This document shows, in pieces, positions 17,501-26,030 of a DNA stretch of 64,000 bases. Numbering within the stretch: the first letter of the stretch is position 1; the number at the start of each line of letters is the position of its first letter. Below the pieces are notes generated by a model, which saw only the letters and a list, made by a program, of their open reading frames with translations, made no database searches and had not been told where the DNA came from. Position numbers and translations under genes: made by a program. The DNA is from JADLHS01 sp964539515. GTDB taxonomy: Bacteria > Verrucomicrobiota > Verrucomicrobiia > Limisphaerales > JADLHS01. The stretch lies in assembly GCA_964539515.1 (NCBI GenBank), contig CAZIJO010000002.1:1-64000 (forward strand), given 5' to 3'.

Positions 17501-19973
17501 CGTAGAAATCGGATTGGAGGAAAGTCCGGGTTCGACCCGCAATCACGACGTTGCCGTCCGGGTCTAGCGCCAAAGCGGCAACATAATCCACGTCATCACT
17601 GTATATTGGCTCGTCATATTGCCTCTCCCAAACCAGCGCACCGTTTGCTGCCGCATATTTAGCGGTGTAGATGTCGTAATTTGCTCCGTTCCAAGTTTGG
17701 CCGGTGACGACTGCGTCACCGTTCGCATCCACCGCAATCGCCAAGGGTTCATCGCTGCTGCTATTGGTTCCATCGTGACGACTTTCCCAGAGCACCGCGC
17801 CGTCAACCGCTGCGTACTTAATCGTTTTGTAGTCATACTGGGAGTTGTTGTGGACCGAACGGCCGGTGACCAGCGCATTTCCCAAAGCGTCCACGGCTAC
17901 GGCCACGGCCTGGTCAGTGGAATTGGACGGACTATTGTAACGCTGTTCCCAAAGCAACGCTCCGTCTGCAGCGGCGTATTTCGCAGTGTAATAATCATCA
18001 TTTGTGCCGTTCCAGGAATACCCCGTAACGATGACGTTTCCGCTGCTGTCCACGGCGACGCCTGCCGGCGCATCGTCCCGATTGCCTGGCCCGTTGTAGC
18101 GGTTGGTCCAAACCGGCGCACCTGCGCTCGAATACTTGATGGTGAGAAAATCCTTGCCGAAAAGTAAGGCGTCGGACGAGCCAACTACGATTACGTTGCT
18201 GTTGGCGTCTATCGCTGTCCATCCCGCGAGTTCCGCGGCACCGCCGAAACCGTTATAGCGATTGCTCCAAACGCCGGTGAAATTCTCAGGGACGGCCACG
18301 AATGGCGTGACTGTGGTGATAGCTTCCGGGGAAATGAAGACCCCGCAGACATTGCTAATCAGGCAAGTGTATCCGTGGCCGGCCGTGGCACTGTCCGTCG
18401 GCTGTGCTGGGAATATCGTCAAGTTGGATGTTGTTGCACCCGAGACACGGGCATTGTTGACCAGGTTTGTGCCGTCCCGCCGCCATTGGAACGTCAGGTT
18501 TGTACCCACCGCATTCACCAAGAAGGTTAAGTAACCGCCCTCGTAGTTCGTGAACGACGCTGGAATCGGCCCGCTGGTGATAGCCGTAATCGGCCAGTTG
18601 GTAACGCCTACTGTACCAGCCATGAGGGCCGTACATCCTCCAAAGGTGTTGCTGGCAGCGACAGCGTAGGTTCGATTGAGGAGTTGATTCCCAAAACTCA
18701 GCGCTGAACCCGTGCCGGCCAGCACGACACCGGTGGGAACGCCATTGGTGCGGAGACGATAGTCCACTCCCAGTTCAGATCCGCTGAGTCCAACCGGCAC
18801 GCCGGTACCGGTACAATCCGTGCCCCCGCCGGTGACCGTGAAGACGGTCACCGCCTGGTTGATGGTAAGCGCGACTCGATCCGTATTGGTGGAAGTGCCG
18901 TTGCAACCCACGGCAATAACGCAATCGTAGCCTTCGGTCTGGATCGCCGAATCGGCCAGTACCGAGTTGCCGATGATCAGGGTGGGAGACAGGCAGCCGG
19001 AGAGCACGCTGCCATTTCCAGTCGGACCGTCCACGAGATTCACGCCGTTGCGTCGCCATTGAAAGGTGGGATTCGAACCGGTGGCAGATACGGTCAACAT
19101 CACGGTGGAGCCGGAGCACGCCGAGCGGTTGACGGGTGGAGTAGCGATACCGGCCGGAGTGCAGCCGGGCAAGGCAACGATCTCCAGCGCGTTGACCGGC
19201 GCTCGCGTACCGTTGGGCGTGGTGAGGGTAGTGTCCGTCTTGAGCGTGAACCAGTTGCCGCTGAGGCCGGTGAAGCGGAGGTAGCTTCCGTCTTGCGAAT
19301 TATCGAGATCCGTGCCGGGATCCTCCACGAACGAGGTAGCCGTTGGGAGGGTGCTGCCATATTTCCGAATGATGCCAGTCTGGTTGGTGATCGTGTAGGC
19401 CCCACCGCTGTTGTCTGTGGCGGCGCGAGAAAGGTAAACATAGACCTCGTAGCCTTGGTCGGTGAAGGAAGGCGGGAGATTGCTGACGGCAATAAACACG
19501 CCCGTGGCAGCGGTGTTCCCCGTATCCAGGTAGCCGCTCATCAGTTTCCGGTTCGGGCCAGCCGGGAAGCCGTTGTTTGCCCCGGAGCGCCAAGTGTTGG
19601 GGGAGGACCAGTTGACCGTTACTGGCGTTGACACCTTTACTCCTGAACTGTCCGCGAAGAGCGATGAAAGACTTCCGGCGGCATTTGTGAGGTTGTTCCA
19701 GTTTGACGATGGGATCGCCCCGGCGGATTCGCCCGAGGCCAGACCGCTGGTGGCGAAATCGGGGTCGGTGGCGGCAAAATTCAGGCTGAGGCTTGTGCCG
19801 GTGGTATGTGCCCGCGCGGTTGAAACTGCCAAAGTGGACACCAAGCTTGCGGACGCAAGCAGTTTGGTTACTCGTGATGGAATCCAGCGGGGGGAGTGCA
19901 TGGTGGGGATGCAGTGGTGGGAGGTTGATGTGCATCGCAACTGCCCAGAATCGTTTTTGTTTGTTCGGTGCAT
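14514..19973 (-). CDS. Giant secreted Ig / propeller-repeat / MBG-domain protein
   Basis: 1819 residues. After a long signal region (to about 55) comes a beta-rich domain (57-268), Ig-like domains near 269-375 and 464-560 (both with FQWRR(N/D)GxNLV), then roughly fifteen propeller repeats (561-1400) of the type GNVIVTGxS...YYTAKYAAADGALLWEQRY, a putative-Ig segment (1412-1500: AFNDPDAGQTLTYS, FSGTP), three MBG/YDG-type repeats (near 1503, 1586, 1666; TANDTNRVYGAADPAFTG) and the C-terminal module ending LYRLRLP. A surface adhesin or matrix protein is likely. The ATG at 19971-19973 follows GGAGGGAG and a motif shared with the kinase gene; an ATG at 19901 would give a shorter signal peptide. Confidence 0.75.
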   Translation of the reverse strand: MHRTNKNDSGQLRCTSTSHHCIPTMHSPRWIPSRVTKLLASASLVSTLAVSTARAHTTGTSLSLNFAATDPDFATSGLASGESAGAIPSSNWNNLTNAAGSLSSLFADSSGVKVSTPVTVNWSSPNTWRSGANNGFPAGPNRKLMSGYLDTGNTAATGVFIAVSNLPPSFTDQGYEVYVYLSRAATDNSGGAYTITNQTGIIRKYGSTLPTATSFVEDPGTDLDNSQDGSYLRFTGLSGNWFTLKTDTTLTTPNGTRAPVNALEIVALPGCTPAGIATPPVNRSACSGSTVMLTVSATGSNPTFQWRRNGVNLVDGPTGNGSVLSGCLSPTLIIGNSVLADSAIQTEGYDCVIAVGCNGTSTNTDRVALTINQAVTVFTVTGGGTDCTGTGVPVGLSGSELGVDYRLRTNGVPTGVVLAGTGSALSFGNQLLNRTYAVAASNTFGGCTALMAGTVGVTNWPITAITSGPIPASFTNYEGGYLTFLVNAVGTNLTFQWRRDGTNLVNNARVSGATTSNLTIFPAQPTDSATAGHGYTCLISNVCGVFISPEAITTVTPFVAVPENFTGVWSNRYNGFGGAAELAGWTAIDANSNVIVVGSSDALLFGKDFLTIKYSSAGAPVWTNRYNGPGNRDDAPAGVAVDSSGNVIVTGYSWNGTNDDYYTAKYAAADGALLWEQRYNSPSNSTDQAVAVAVDALGNALVTGRSVHNNSQYDYKTIKYAAVDGAVLWESRHDGTNSSSDEPLAIAVDANGDAVVTGQTWNGANYDIYTAKYAAANGALVWERQYDEPIYSDDVDYVAALALDPDGNVVIAGRTRTFLQSDFYVAKYAAADGAVLWSKQYNGGVSYNSIRQDQATSVALDSSGNVAVTGRATDSAGREDYLTTKYAADGTFLWQKRFAGSPDLIERPTTVKADGAGNVIVSGLYTVKYDAANGAVTWTNLNSVSSVSMGVDPNGDVVIVGTSAAAGQNDLLTVKCAGADGAIVWEQRYDGPGNHEDTPKCVAIDAAGNVVVAGNSVIPGISATLDFYTTKYSPAGAVLWSRSYGNTNGISDDLISMALDPLGNVAVTGNSGGDYYTAKYAAADGSLLWEQGYANVANNIDEPRAVAADLAGNVIVTGRSYASATGFDYYTAKYAATDGSLLWERRYSGVASSQTDEASAVIVDGVGDVYVTGNSYGGANQDIYTAKYAAADGALIWEKRYNGSANINDYGKSLCLDPNGNVIITGRSSNGSNDDYYTAKYAGSDGALQWEQRFNSGASDTPTAIASDPVGNAIVTGFSQGSYCLTMKYDGGSGWPLWSQRLTNANQNFDFPIATDATGDVIVAAWLYAGGKTDFHTVKLASENGALLWSAVYNGPVNGNDQFYSSRALSVGPAGEIVVAGGSDGQLNYNSVGNRDFFTIKYIAAVAANARPVVQNPIPDANITYGTPVNFTFAANAFNDPDAGQTLTYSAIGMPPGITLTPATRTFSGTPTVVGTNSVTVIATDNGSPALSTNDVFDIVIAKAPLTATANNQSRTYAETNLPLTFSYSAFALGETAAVLDTPPVITTAATNGSPVGPYPITIAGGADDHYAFSYVGGMLNITPAALSVTADNTNRIYGAPNPAFTGGITGLAHGDNITATFGSSADTNTPPGIYPIIPALVDPDAKLGNYTVTTNPGTLTVTAAPLTVTANDTNRVYGAADPAFTGSLLGLVNGDNITATFTTTATIASPPGTYPITPVLSDPDGKLGNYFVTTNSGTLTVTSPPELSFTLGGGGGGLFTLSWPSSYAGFILESTESLTPPLAWQEVTNGITENGGTKSYTVTNDSGVTGRLYRLRLP

Positions 19974-19989
19974 AGGTATTCACTCCCTC

Positions 19990-20017
19990 CACAAAGGATT
20001 TCCCAGAAAAGGTTACA
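19990..20017 (-). promoter_or_regulatory. Candidate ECF-sigma promoter, site 1
   Basis: On the minus strand: TGTAACCT, 14 bases with GGG at positions 6-8, then TTTGTG, ending 16 bases before the ATG at 19973. The same word pair with the same spacing and the same internal GGG occurs before the kinase gene at 22917-22944. The spacing between TGTAAC and TTTGTG is 16 bases, right for an ECF promoter. The ECF gene that could use it lies 3 kb away. Confidence 0.55.
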
Positions 20018-20082
20018 AAAGAATTTTGCGGCGGGATCTCAGCAATCCGGGGGTGCGACGCGCTTCAATGAATCGCGATTGC

Positions 20083-22904
20083 TCAATTGGCCGGCCCGGC
20101 GCGTTCGTTCATTAATGTTTCCGCTTCCCGGCGAAGGAGGTCGGCGAGGACCCAGTCCCTGACGAACCAATGCTCGAGCATGAAGTTCGCGCGGTGCTGT
20201 TCGGTCACGGCGATGCCGGCGCGAAAAGCCGTCCGGGCGGATTCGGTTCGGAGTAGGCGGGCCTGCGCCAAAGCGTCAATGAAGAATGCGGTCGCCTGGC
20301 AACTGAAGTCTACTTTTCCGGCGGTGGCCGCGTGGTTTGCCCATTGATGAGCAGAATCAAACTGTCCACGCCGATACTCGGCCAGGGCTTTAGTCATACT
20401 GATCCATGGAGGAAAATTCTGATTGCTGCTTTGCAAAAAAGCAACGTCCGCCAGTCTGCCAGCCACTTCCAGGTCAGCGCCTTCCACCGGCAATACCAAA
20501 GCCGCTTTTGCGGCCATCTCGGCACTCCAGGCATCTCCGTGTTGGACGGCAAAATCAAGGCACTCGCGTGCGCGAGTCCGATACTGCGCGAGACGGCCCG
20601 CCCCAGCGAGCATGAGCGTTGTGGTGAAAAGATTGGCCTGCCCACTCGCCGACGCTTCATACTCGGGCCGTACGTTGGTGTAGATGCATGACCATGGGCC
20701 TCGCGTAACGTCGAGTGCGCCCAGCAACTGGAGGCAGTAATCGTTCGACGGGACTTCGATCATCTCCTGATGGATTGCTCTTTCCGCGTCTTCCCATTTG
20801 CTTTGCACCGCGAGGGACTGCAACAGATAACGAAAAACAATGCTCCGATACGGGTGGTGCAGGTCGTATAGGCCTTGCCACAGGGCAAATGTGGTGAGCA
20901 ACTCCGCCTCAGCCTCGGCAGGCTCCCCCTGCTTCAGCAACTCTTGTCCGAGAGCAAAATGGAATCCAGCGGTTACTGTGTTGGTCTTGCCGAATCGATT
21001 CAACGCCAGCCTCAGTCCTTCGCGCGCCAGTTCCTCGCCTTCCGCCGCGTTAGTCACGGTCACCGACAGTTTGCGCAAGCACAGGATGATGCCATCGACA
21101 TTGGTCTTCAGTCCGCGTTGAATGGCCAGGGCTTCACGCAGGTAAGGAACCGCTTCAGGCGGTGTGTCTCCCCAATGGTAGAGCGAACTTGCCAAACTCA
21201 GGAGACAAGTGCTCAAAGCGGCCGGATCGCCAAGGCGCCGCGCCATGTCCACTCCCCACTGAGCGTTCCTGCGACCTTCCGCAATTCTTTCCGTGAAACT
21301 CTGGGCGCTCCCCAACATTCCCAGCGCAACGGCCAGCTTCACGTGGGGCTCAACGAATGCGCGCCGGTAGCTGTTGACAGCGTTCTGAAGGACGGGGATG
21401 GCGCGATCGTGTTCGCCGATATCGACGTACGTTCCGCCAATCGTGGCCAACACGTCACCTTGTACTTCCGGCTGGGAGGATAGTTCGCCCATGACGCGCC
21501 GGGCAGATTCATCCAGGATTTCGCGCAGCAACGCCGGATCACGGCCATGGGCAACGCTCGGACCGGCCGCCTTGAGCATGTCGGCGAGGAATCCCGCCAC
21601 CACCGTGCTCCGCGCTGCTTCAGTTTGGGCCCGTTTTCCTTCGCGCTCAGCGGCTTGTCGCAGATGGACTTGTTCCAATTCAGCGGTTCGGGCGCGGACC
21701 GCCTGCCAGACGCTCACAAAGACACCCGCGAACAACAGCAGCACAAACGCGGTGGCGGTTGCGAGGAACAGACGGTGACGCGACGTGAACTTGGTAAACT
21801 TGTAGGCCAAGCTGGGAGCCGCGGCGACGACGGGTTCGCCGTTGAGATGCCGCTCGATGTCACGCCCCAGGCCATTGGCGGTTTCGTAACGCCGCGCCCG
21901 ATCCTTCTCCAAGCACTTCATCACGATCCAGTCCAGTTCCCCGCGCAAGAGACGATTCAACTTTGCCGGTTCGGCTGCCCGCTGTTGCGCCACGGCGTGC
22001 TGATCTGCCAGCGTGAGCGTGCTCAACTGCGTCGAGGGCTTCGGCGGCTCCTGCTCGCGGATGATCCGCAGCACCTGATCCAGGCCGGCCTTCTGCAATT
22101 CCTCGTCCGAAAACGGCGTCCGCCCGGTCAGCAGCTCGTAGAGCACGACCCCCAGCGAATAGATGTCGCTGCGCGTGTCAATATCCAGATTCCCCAACCC
22201 CGCCTGCTCCGGGCTCATGTACGCAGGAGTCCCAATCAGTTGATTGAAGCGCGTGAACAGCGTCTTGCCCGTCAGCTCGCCCTCCGTGGCTTTGGCGATG
22301 CCGAAATCAATCACCTTCGGTACCGGTCGACCGTCCTGCTCCGTGACGANNNNNNNNNNAGGTCGCGGTGGATCACGCCCTTCTGGTGCGCGTGTTGCAC
22401 CGCCTGGCAGACGGGCATGAACAATTTGAGCCGCGCCTCCGTGCTCAACTGCCGGCGATCGCAGTAATCCGTAATCCGCTCCCCGCGCACCAGCTCCATC
22501 ACGAAATAAGGCCGCCCCCTTTCCGTCGCGCCGCCGTCGAACACGCGGGCGATGTGCGGATGGTCCATCAGCGCCAACGCCTGCCGCTCGGCCTCGAAGC
22601 GCGCCACGACTTCCTTCGTGTCCATCCCCAGCTTGATGATCTTCAGGGCGACCTTGCGCCGCACCGGCTCCTCTTGCTCCGCCAGCCAGACCGTGCCGAA
22701 ACCCCCTTCGCCAAGCGGTTCGAGCAACCGGTAGCGGCCGATGTGACTGCCGGGTTGCTCGTTGCTCGATGCGACCCCCTCCTCGGCACGGGCAGCGACC
22801 GACCGGGCGTCGAAGCCGAGCTGCAGCAGGCAGTTTGGACACAGGCCGGCCGGAGCACCGACGGGCAATGGCTGGCTGCATTCTGGGCAAACCTGAAGCG
22901 ACAT
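20083..22904 (-). CDS. Zinc-ribbon Ser/Thr protein kinase with TPR-rich C-terminal half (interrupted by scaffold gap)
   Basis: About 942 residues once the gap is repaired. Cys6/9 and Cys22/25 form a zinc-ribbon-like N-terminus; the kinase domain has GEGGFG (65-70), Lys88 in VALKI, HRD at 179-181 and DFG at 202-204, APE-like SPEQ and DIYSLGVVLYELLTGRTPF. A transmembrane helix (LFLATATAFVLLLFAGVF) follows, then a long helical TPR-like region. Ten Ns fall just after HRD, shifting the reading frame. If the missing residues are the usual LKPSNIL, the true gap is 17 bases, which restores a whole number of codons over the full gene; it is therefore not a real frameshift. It lies 63 bases downstream of the ECF sigma gene. 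Confidence 0.88.
22350..22359. other. Assembly gap (10 N)
   Basis: Ten consecutive Ns inside the kinase catalytic loop. Flanking codons read HRD plus CT on one side and TC plus GTC ACG on the other; insertion of the canonical loop needs 17 bases, so the gap length is nominal. Confidence 0.99.
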
Positions 22905-22916
22905 GATCGTCTAGTT

Positions 22917-22944
22917 CACAAAGCAAAACCCGGCGGAGGTTACA
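22917..22944 (-). promoter_or_regulatory. Candidate ECF-sigma promoter, site 2
   Basis: On the minus strand: TGTAACCT, 14 bases with GGG at positions 6-8, then TTTGTG, ending 12 bases before the kinase ATG. It lies in the 63-base spacer between the ECF sigma gene and the kinase, so it would give the kinase its own sigma-dependent start. Compare site 1 at 19990-20017. Confidence 0.55.
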
Positions 22945-22967
22945 CGAATGGCCACACCGCATTTGCA

Positions 22968-23708
22968 TCAACGAGCCGATACCGCGATGAAGTGGCGCAA
23001 TTCCTCGTCCACTTCCTCCGCGCTGCCAACGGTCAGGCCAATCTCCTCGCGCAGCAATTCGCCATAGCGCTGCCGGAGGCGAAGCGCGGCGACTTTTACG
23101 GCGCCCTCGGTCATGCCGTGACGGGCGGCCACTTCGGCGTAGGGCAAGCCTGGCCGGTCGCCCTGCAGGTGCGGTTGCAGGTCAGCGAACAATTTTCCCT
23201 TGCCGGCGGCGTTACATTCCGCGCCCAGGTGAGCAAGCACTTTCACGAGCAGGGTCAAAACCCACTGCTTTTCGAAGAGGGTTTCCGGAGTGTCCGCCTC
23301 CGCCGGCGTCTGCGCATATTTGGCCTCGCCGTCGGCGATATCCAGCGACAGGAGTTTTTGGCCGGCGCCGCGCTTCTGGGTGCGGCGGCGATCCCATTCG
23401 TTGGCGAGAAAATTGTCGAGGGACCGGAGCAGGAAGGAACGGAAGCGGCCCCCGGCACGTTCCAGTCGTTGCAAGGCATGCTTCTCCAGGAGGTGGAGGA
23501 AGAAATCCTGGGTGATGTCTTCCGCGTCGGGCGGCAGATAACCCCGCCGCCGAACGTAAGCGTAGAGGGGATACCAGTAATCCAGGTAAATCCGGGCAAA
23601 CGCATCCTGGGTGCGCCCGGTGCCGGGGCGGGCGGCTTGGAGGACAACGGTCCAATGCGTCGTTTGGAAAGCAGCCGCGCCGGCGGCTTTTGAAGGTGCC
23701 GTTTCCAT
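22968..23708 (-). CDS. ECF-family RNA polymerase sigma factor (kinase-linked)
   Basis: 246 residues. It begins METAPSK and TTHWTVVLQAARPG. Region 2 includes FARIYLDYWYPLYAYVRRRG, DAEDITQDFFLHLLEK and RFRSFLLRSLDNFLANEWDR; region 4 is the helix-turn-helix YAEVAARHGMTEGAVKVAALRLRQRY. This is the ECF type commonly paired with Ser/Thr kinases in Planctomycetes and Verrucomicrobia; no anti-sigma gene is adjacent, so control by the neighbouring kinase is plausible. The start ATG follows a weak GAGAG; an 8-base-pair hairpin lies in the leader. It probably drives the TGTAACCT-N14-TTTGTG sites upstream of the kinase and the giant secreted protein (inference). Confidence 0.88.
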   Translation of the reverse strand: METAPSKAAGAAAFQTTHWTVVLQAARPGTGRTQDAFARIYLDYWYPLYAYVRRRGYLPPDAEDITQDFFLHLLEKHALQRLERAGGRFRSFLLRSLDNFLANEWDRRRTQKRGAGQKLLSLDIADGEAKYAQTPAEADTPETLFEKQWVLTLLVKVLAHLGAECNAAGKGKLFADLQPHLQGDRPGLPYAEVAARHGMTEGAVKVAALRLRQRYGELLREEIGLTVGSAEEVDEELRHFIAVSAR

Positions 23709-23722
23709 TTGCTCTCATCCCA

Positions 23723-23750
23723 CCGGCGCCCCTTCTGGGTTTGGCGCCGG
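23723..23750. promoter_or_regulatory. Leader hairpin upstream of the ECF sigma gene
   Basis: CCGGCGCC (23723-23730) and GGCGCCGG (23743-23750) form a perfect 8-base-pair stem with a 12-base loop, 14 bases upstream of the sigma ATG. It could influence translation or mark the end of an upstream transcript. Confidence 0.3.
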
Positions 23751-24007
23751 AACATGTCGCCCATTGCAGGACCAGCCTGATGAATGACCTTGTCTCTGCA
23801 TAAGGCGGTGCTTGGCTTGTAGCATGGGAAGTTTCGCCTCCCGCTTCAAGCGGAAGCTTTGCCGCACTCAAAATGAACGATCGAACAACAAACCAGCCCG
23901 CGCCGGCCGGCTGACCACCCGGCACACAGTAATCTCCCGTGCGTTCACCCGGATCTGGAGTGCCTTTTTGCTTCAGGTACCCGGCACGCCCCGCCTCGCG
24001 TGCGGTC
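23751..24007. other. Intergenic region, no gene seen
   Basis: Between the sigma gene leader and the phosphatase stop. Apart from a short GCTTC/GAAGC inverted repeat, no coding, RNA or repeat signal was recognised. Confidence 0.5.
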
Positions 24008-24129
24008 TCACTTCTCGATCACAAACTCATCCCGCACGTTGCCGTCCACGTCATGGGCGCGATAGACGAGGCGGTTGCCATTGATCTGGATGTCGAGCAC
24101 CTGGTAGGTCGAGACTTTGGTAAAACCGA
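24008..24129. repeat. Repeat R2: phosphatase 3' end, source copy
   Basis: The final 122 bases of the phosphatase gene, present again at 14050-14171 with a single substitution. Confidence 0.85.
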
Positions 24130-26014
24130 CCTCGGTATAGTCGTGCGGCTGTTGCTCGTAATGTTTCGTTCCCGAAACTGCTATCGTGTAAATCGTCCCA
24201 TCCTTCGCCGTCGCCACCCGTTTCTGCGCATTCATGGGATAGGTGCGCAGGTAGGCATGGTCATGACCCTGGAGCGCGAGGTCCACGTGATACCGGTCGA
24301 AGATCGGGGTCCAGAGATTGCGCACGTCCACGTTGTCGCGGTTGCCGCCGGAGGAATACGCCGGGTGATGGTAGCTCACGAATTTCCACACCGCCTTGGT
24401 CTTCGCGAGTTCCTTTTCGAGCCACGCGGTCTGTTTGGCCGCGTCGAGATTCGAGTCGAGGATGATGAACTTGGCATTGCTGTACTCGAAGGCGTAGGCG
24501 CGCTCCGGCGGGATGGTTCGGGGGCCGTTGCGGGGCAGGGCGAATTGCGCGAGGTAAAGCTGTGGGTCCTTTGCCTGATACTCATGGTTGCCGAGCACGG
24601 GCACGAGGGGACGACGATCAAACACGCCTTTTGAATGCTCGAAAAAGCTGTCCCAATCCCAGCGTTCGGCTCCGCGGTTCACGAGGTCGCCGGCCATCAG
24701 ATAGAACGCCGCGTCGGGCCGGGCGCGGTAGGCGTTGTGCAAGAGCACCCCCCAGCGATCAAGGCCGTTCTGGGCGTCGCCCATGTAAACGAAGGCGAAA
24801 GGCGCCGAGCCCGCCGGGGCGGTCGTAAATTCCGCCGGGGCCGTCCAGCCGTCGGGCGATCCGTCACCGACGGCATAGAGGTAGGTCGTCCCCGGTTTCA
24901 AACCGCGCAAGGCGACGGTGTGGCGGTGGATGAGGGGATCGTTGACGAGCGCTGGCGTGGCGAGCGGTTCGGTGGTGGCACGTTTCGTCCGGGCGGATTT
25001 TGCGTCCAGCGTCGGGCCAACGGACTTGAGCTGATAGCGAACGACGCCGCGCGTGAGGTTGGTGGACGTGCGCCACTGAATGGTCTGGCTGGTGCGCGGG
25101 TCGCCGCTCCAGGTCAGGACCACCTGCTCCGCGCGGTCGCTCGCCGGGTACTGCGTTTTGCTGAACAGACTGACCAGACGCGCGTCTTCCGTGCTGTCAT
25201 CCTCGGTCTGGATGAGCAACTGACCGTCCAGTTCAGGCGGCACCGTGGCCAGTTTATCTGCCTGATCCACATACGGCTCGACGCCCGCAACGAACCGGGT
25301 CGTGCGCAAGTGGGCCGGGTATAGGTCCGTGACTTTGACGGTGTGGCCGGCTGCCTGGGGTTTGAGCAGGACAAGATAATGCTCGCCGCGGCCGGTCAGG
25401 TTTTGAACGCCCAGGCCAATTTCGCCCGCGGGAAATTCCTTCTCCCAAGTGTCAAAGTCGCGTTGGGCCAGTTTGAATTTGAGCCCGGTGGCCTTGAAAC
25501 CGCGCGCTGCCAGCCAGTAGGGTTCGTCGCCGAGACTCGTTTCGCGCACGATCGTGACGATGACGGGCACGTTGACGCGGAAGCGCAGATGTTCGGTAGC
25601 GAGGATTTCGCGCTCGTTGGGCGTCAGGAAGGCTTGGACCTTGGGTGCGGTCAACGCAATGAGCTGGTCGGCGGTCAGTTCACGTTTCAGGCGCCCGATG
25701 ATGCCGGCGACCGTATCGTGAATGGACGGATGGCCATCGGTGTGGGCCGCGGCGGGAATGGTGGCAAAGCTGGCGAGCAACGTGGCTACCAGCAAGGTGA
25801 CGCAAAACGATTTCCCTCTCCCCTTTCGAAGGGGCGAGGGCAGGGTGAGGGGTGGATTCGGCGTTCGATATTGGATGTTGGATGTTGAATGTTCATCATT
25901 GTCAGCGCGTTCCCCCTCACGGCCCGCACCCCCGCGGCGGGGGCGAGGGAGGAGCGCTCGCCGGCCCATTTCCCCGGTCGTCCATTTCATCGTCTGCGGG
26001 ATATTACGTTTCAT
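24008..26014 (-). CDS. Exported purple acid phosphatase
   Basis: 668 residues. After an unusual N-terminal stretch and a signal peptide (about 70-93), an uncharacterised region (to ~260) precedes a fibronectin-III-like domain (VVLTWSGDPRTSQTIQWRTS) and a calcineurin-like metallophosphatase domain with GD at 412-413, GDLVNRG at 442-448, GNHE at 475-478, HH at 549-550 and GHDH at 583-586, the metal ligands of purple acid phosphatases. It would release phosphate from organic esters in the periplasm. The ATG at 26012-26014 follows GGAAAC by ten bases and lies 16 bases after the amidohydrolase stop codon, suggesting co-transcription. Residues ~27-70 are encoded by repeat-like DNA that normally sits between genes; initiation at a TTG close to the signal peptide is an alternative. 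Confidence 0.85.
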   Translation of the reverse strand: MKRNIPQTMKWTTGEMGRRALLPRPRRGGAGREGERADNDEHSTSNIQYRTPNPPLTLPSPLRKGRGKSFCVTLLVATLLASFATIPAAAHTDGHPSIHDTVAGIIGRLKRELTADQLIALTAPKVQAFLTPNEREILATEHLRFRVNVPVIVTIVRETSLGDEPYWLAARGFKATGLKFKLAQRDFDTWEKEFPAGEIGLGVQNLTGRGEHYLVLLKPQAAGHTVKVTDLYPAHLRTTRFVAGVEPYVDQADKLATVPPELDGQLLIQTEDDSTEDARLVSLFSKTQYPASDRAEQVVLTWSGDPRTSQTIQWRTSTNLTRGVVRYQLKSVGPTLDAKSARTKRATTEPLATPALVNDPLIHRHTVALRGLKPGTTYLYAVGDGSPDGWTAPAEFTTAPAGSAPFAFVYMGDAQNGLDRWGVLLHNAYRARPDAAFYLMAGDLVNRGAERWDWDSFFEHSKGVFDRRPLVPVLGNHEYQAKDPQLYLAQFALPRNGPRTIPPERAYAFEYSNAKFIILDSNLDAAKQTAWLEKELAKTKAVWKFVSYHHPAYSSGGNRDNVDVRNLWTPIFDRYHVDLALQGHDHAYLRTYPMNAQKRVATAKDGTIYTIAVSGTKHYEQQPHDYTEVGFTKVSTYQVLDIQINGNRLVYRAHDVDGNVRDEFVIEK
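25804..25949. repeat. Composite palindromic repeats inside the 5' coding region of the phosphatase
   Basis: Three modules are visible: a hairpin at 25814-25840 (CCCCTT-TCG-AAGGGG core, with flanking arms pairing except at one position), three heptamers of the type TTGGATG/TTGAATG near 25871-25891, and a second hairpin centred on CCCCCG-CGG-CGGGGG (25929-25943) with outer CCCTC/GAGGG arms. Their form is that of short intergenic palindromes, yet they lie between the chosen start codon and the signal peptide. Confidence 0.6.
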
Positions 26015-26030
26015 AAAATTCAGTTTCCGT

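Noticed and set aside
15900..18250. Regularly spaced similar DNA segments that at first look like a repeat array.
   Set aside because: They are coding repeats of about 50-60 codons for propeller blades with diverged third positions, not CRISPR or tandem DNA repeats; no conserved direct repeat with unique spacers exists.
20083..22971. Kinase frame starting at 22971 with a different N-terminus.
   Set aside because: That frame is correct only left of the N gap. Right of the gap the true frame starts at 22904 with the zinc ribbon and Gly-rich loop.
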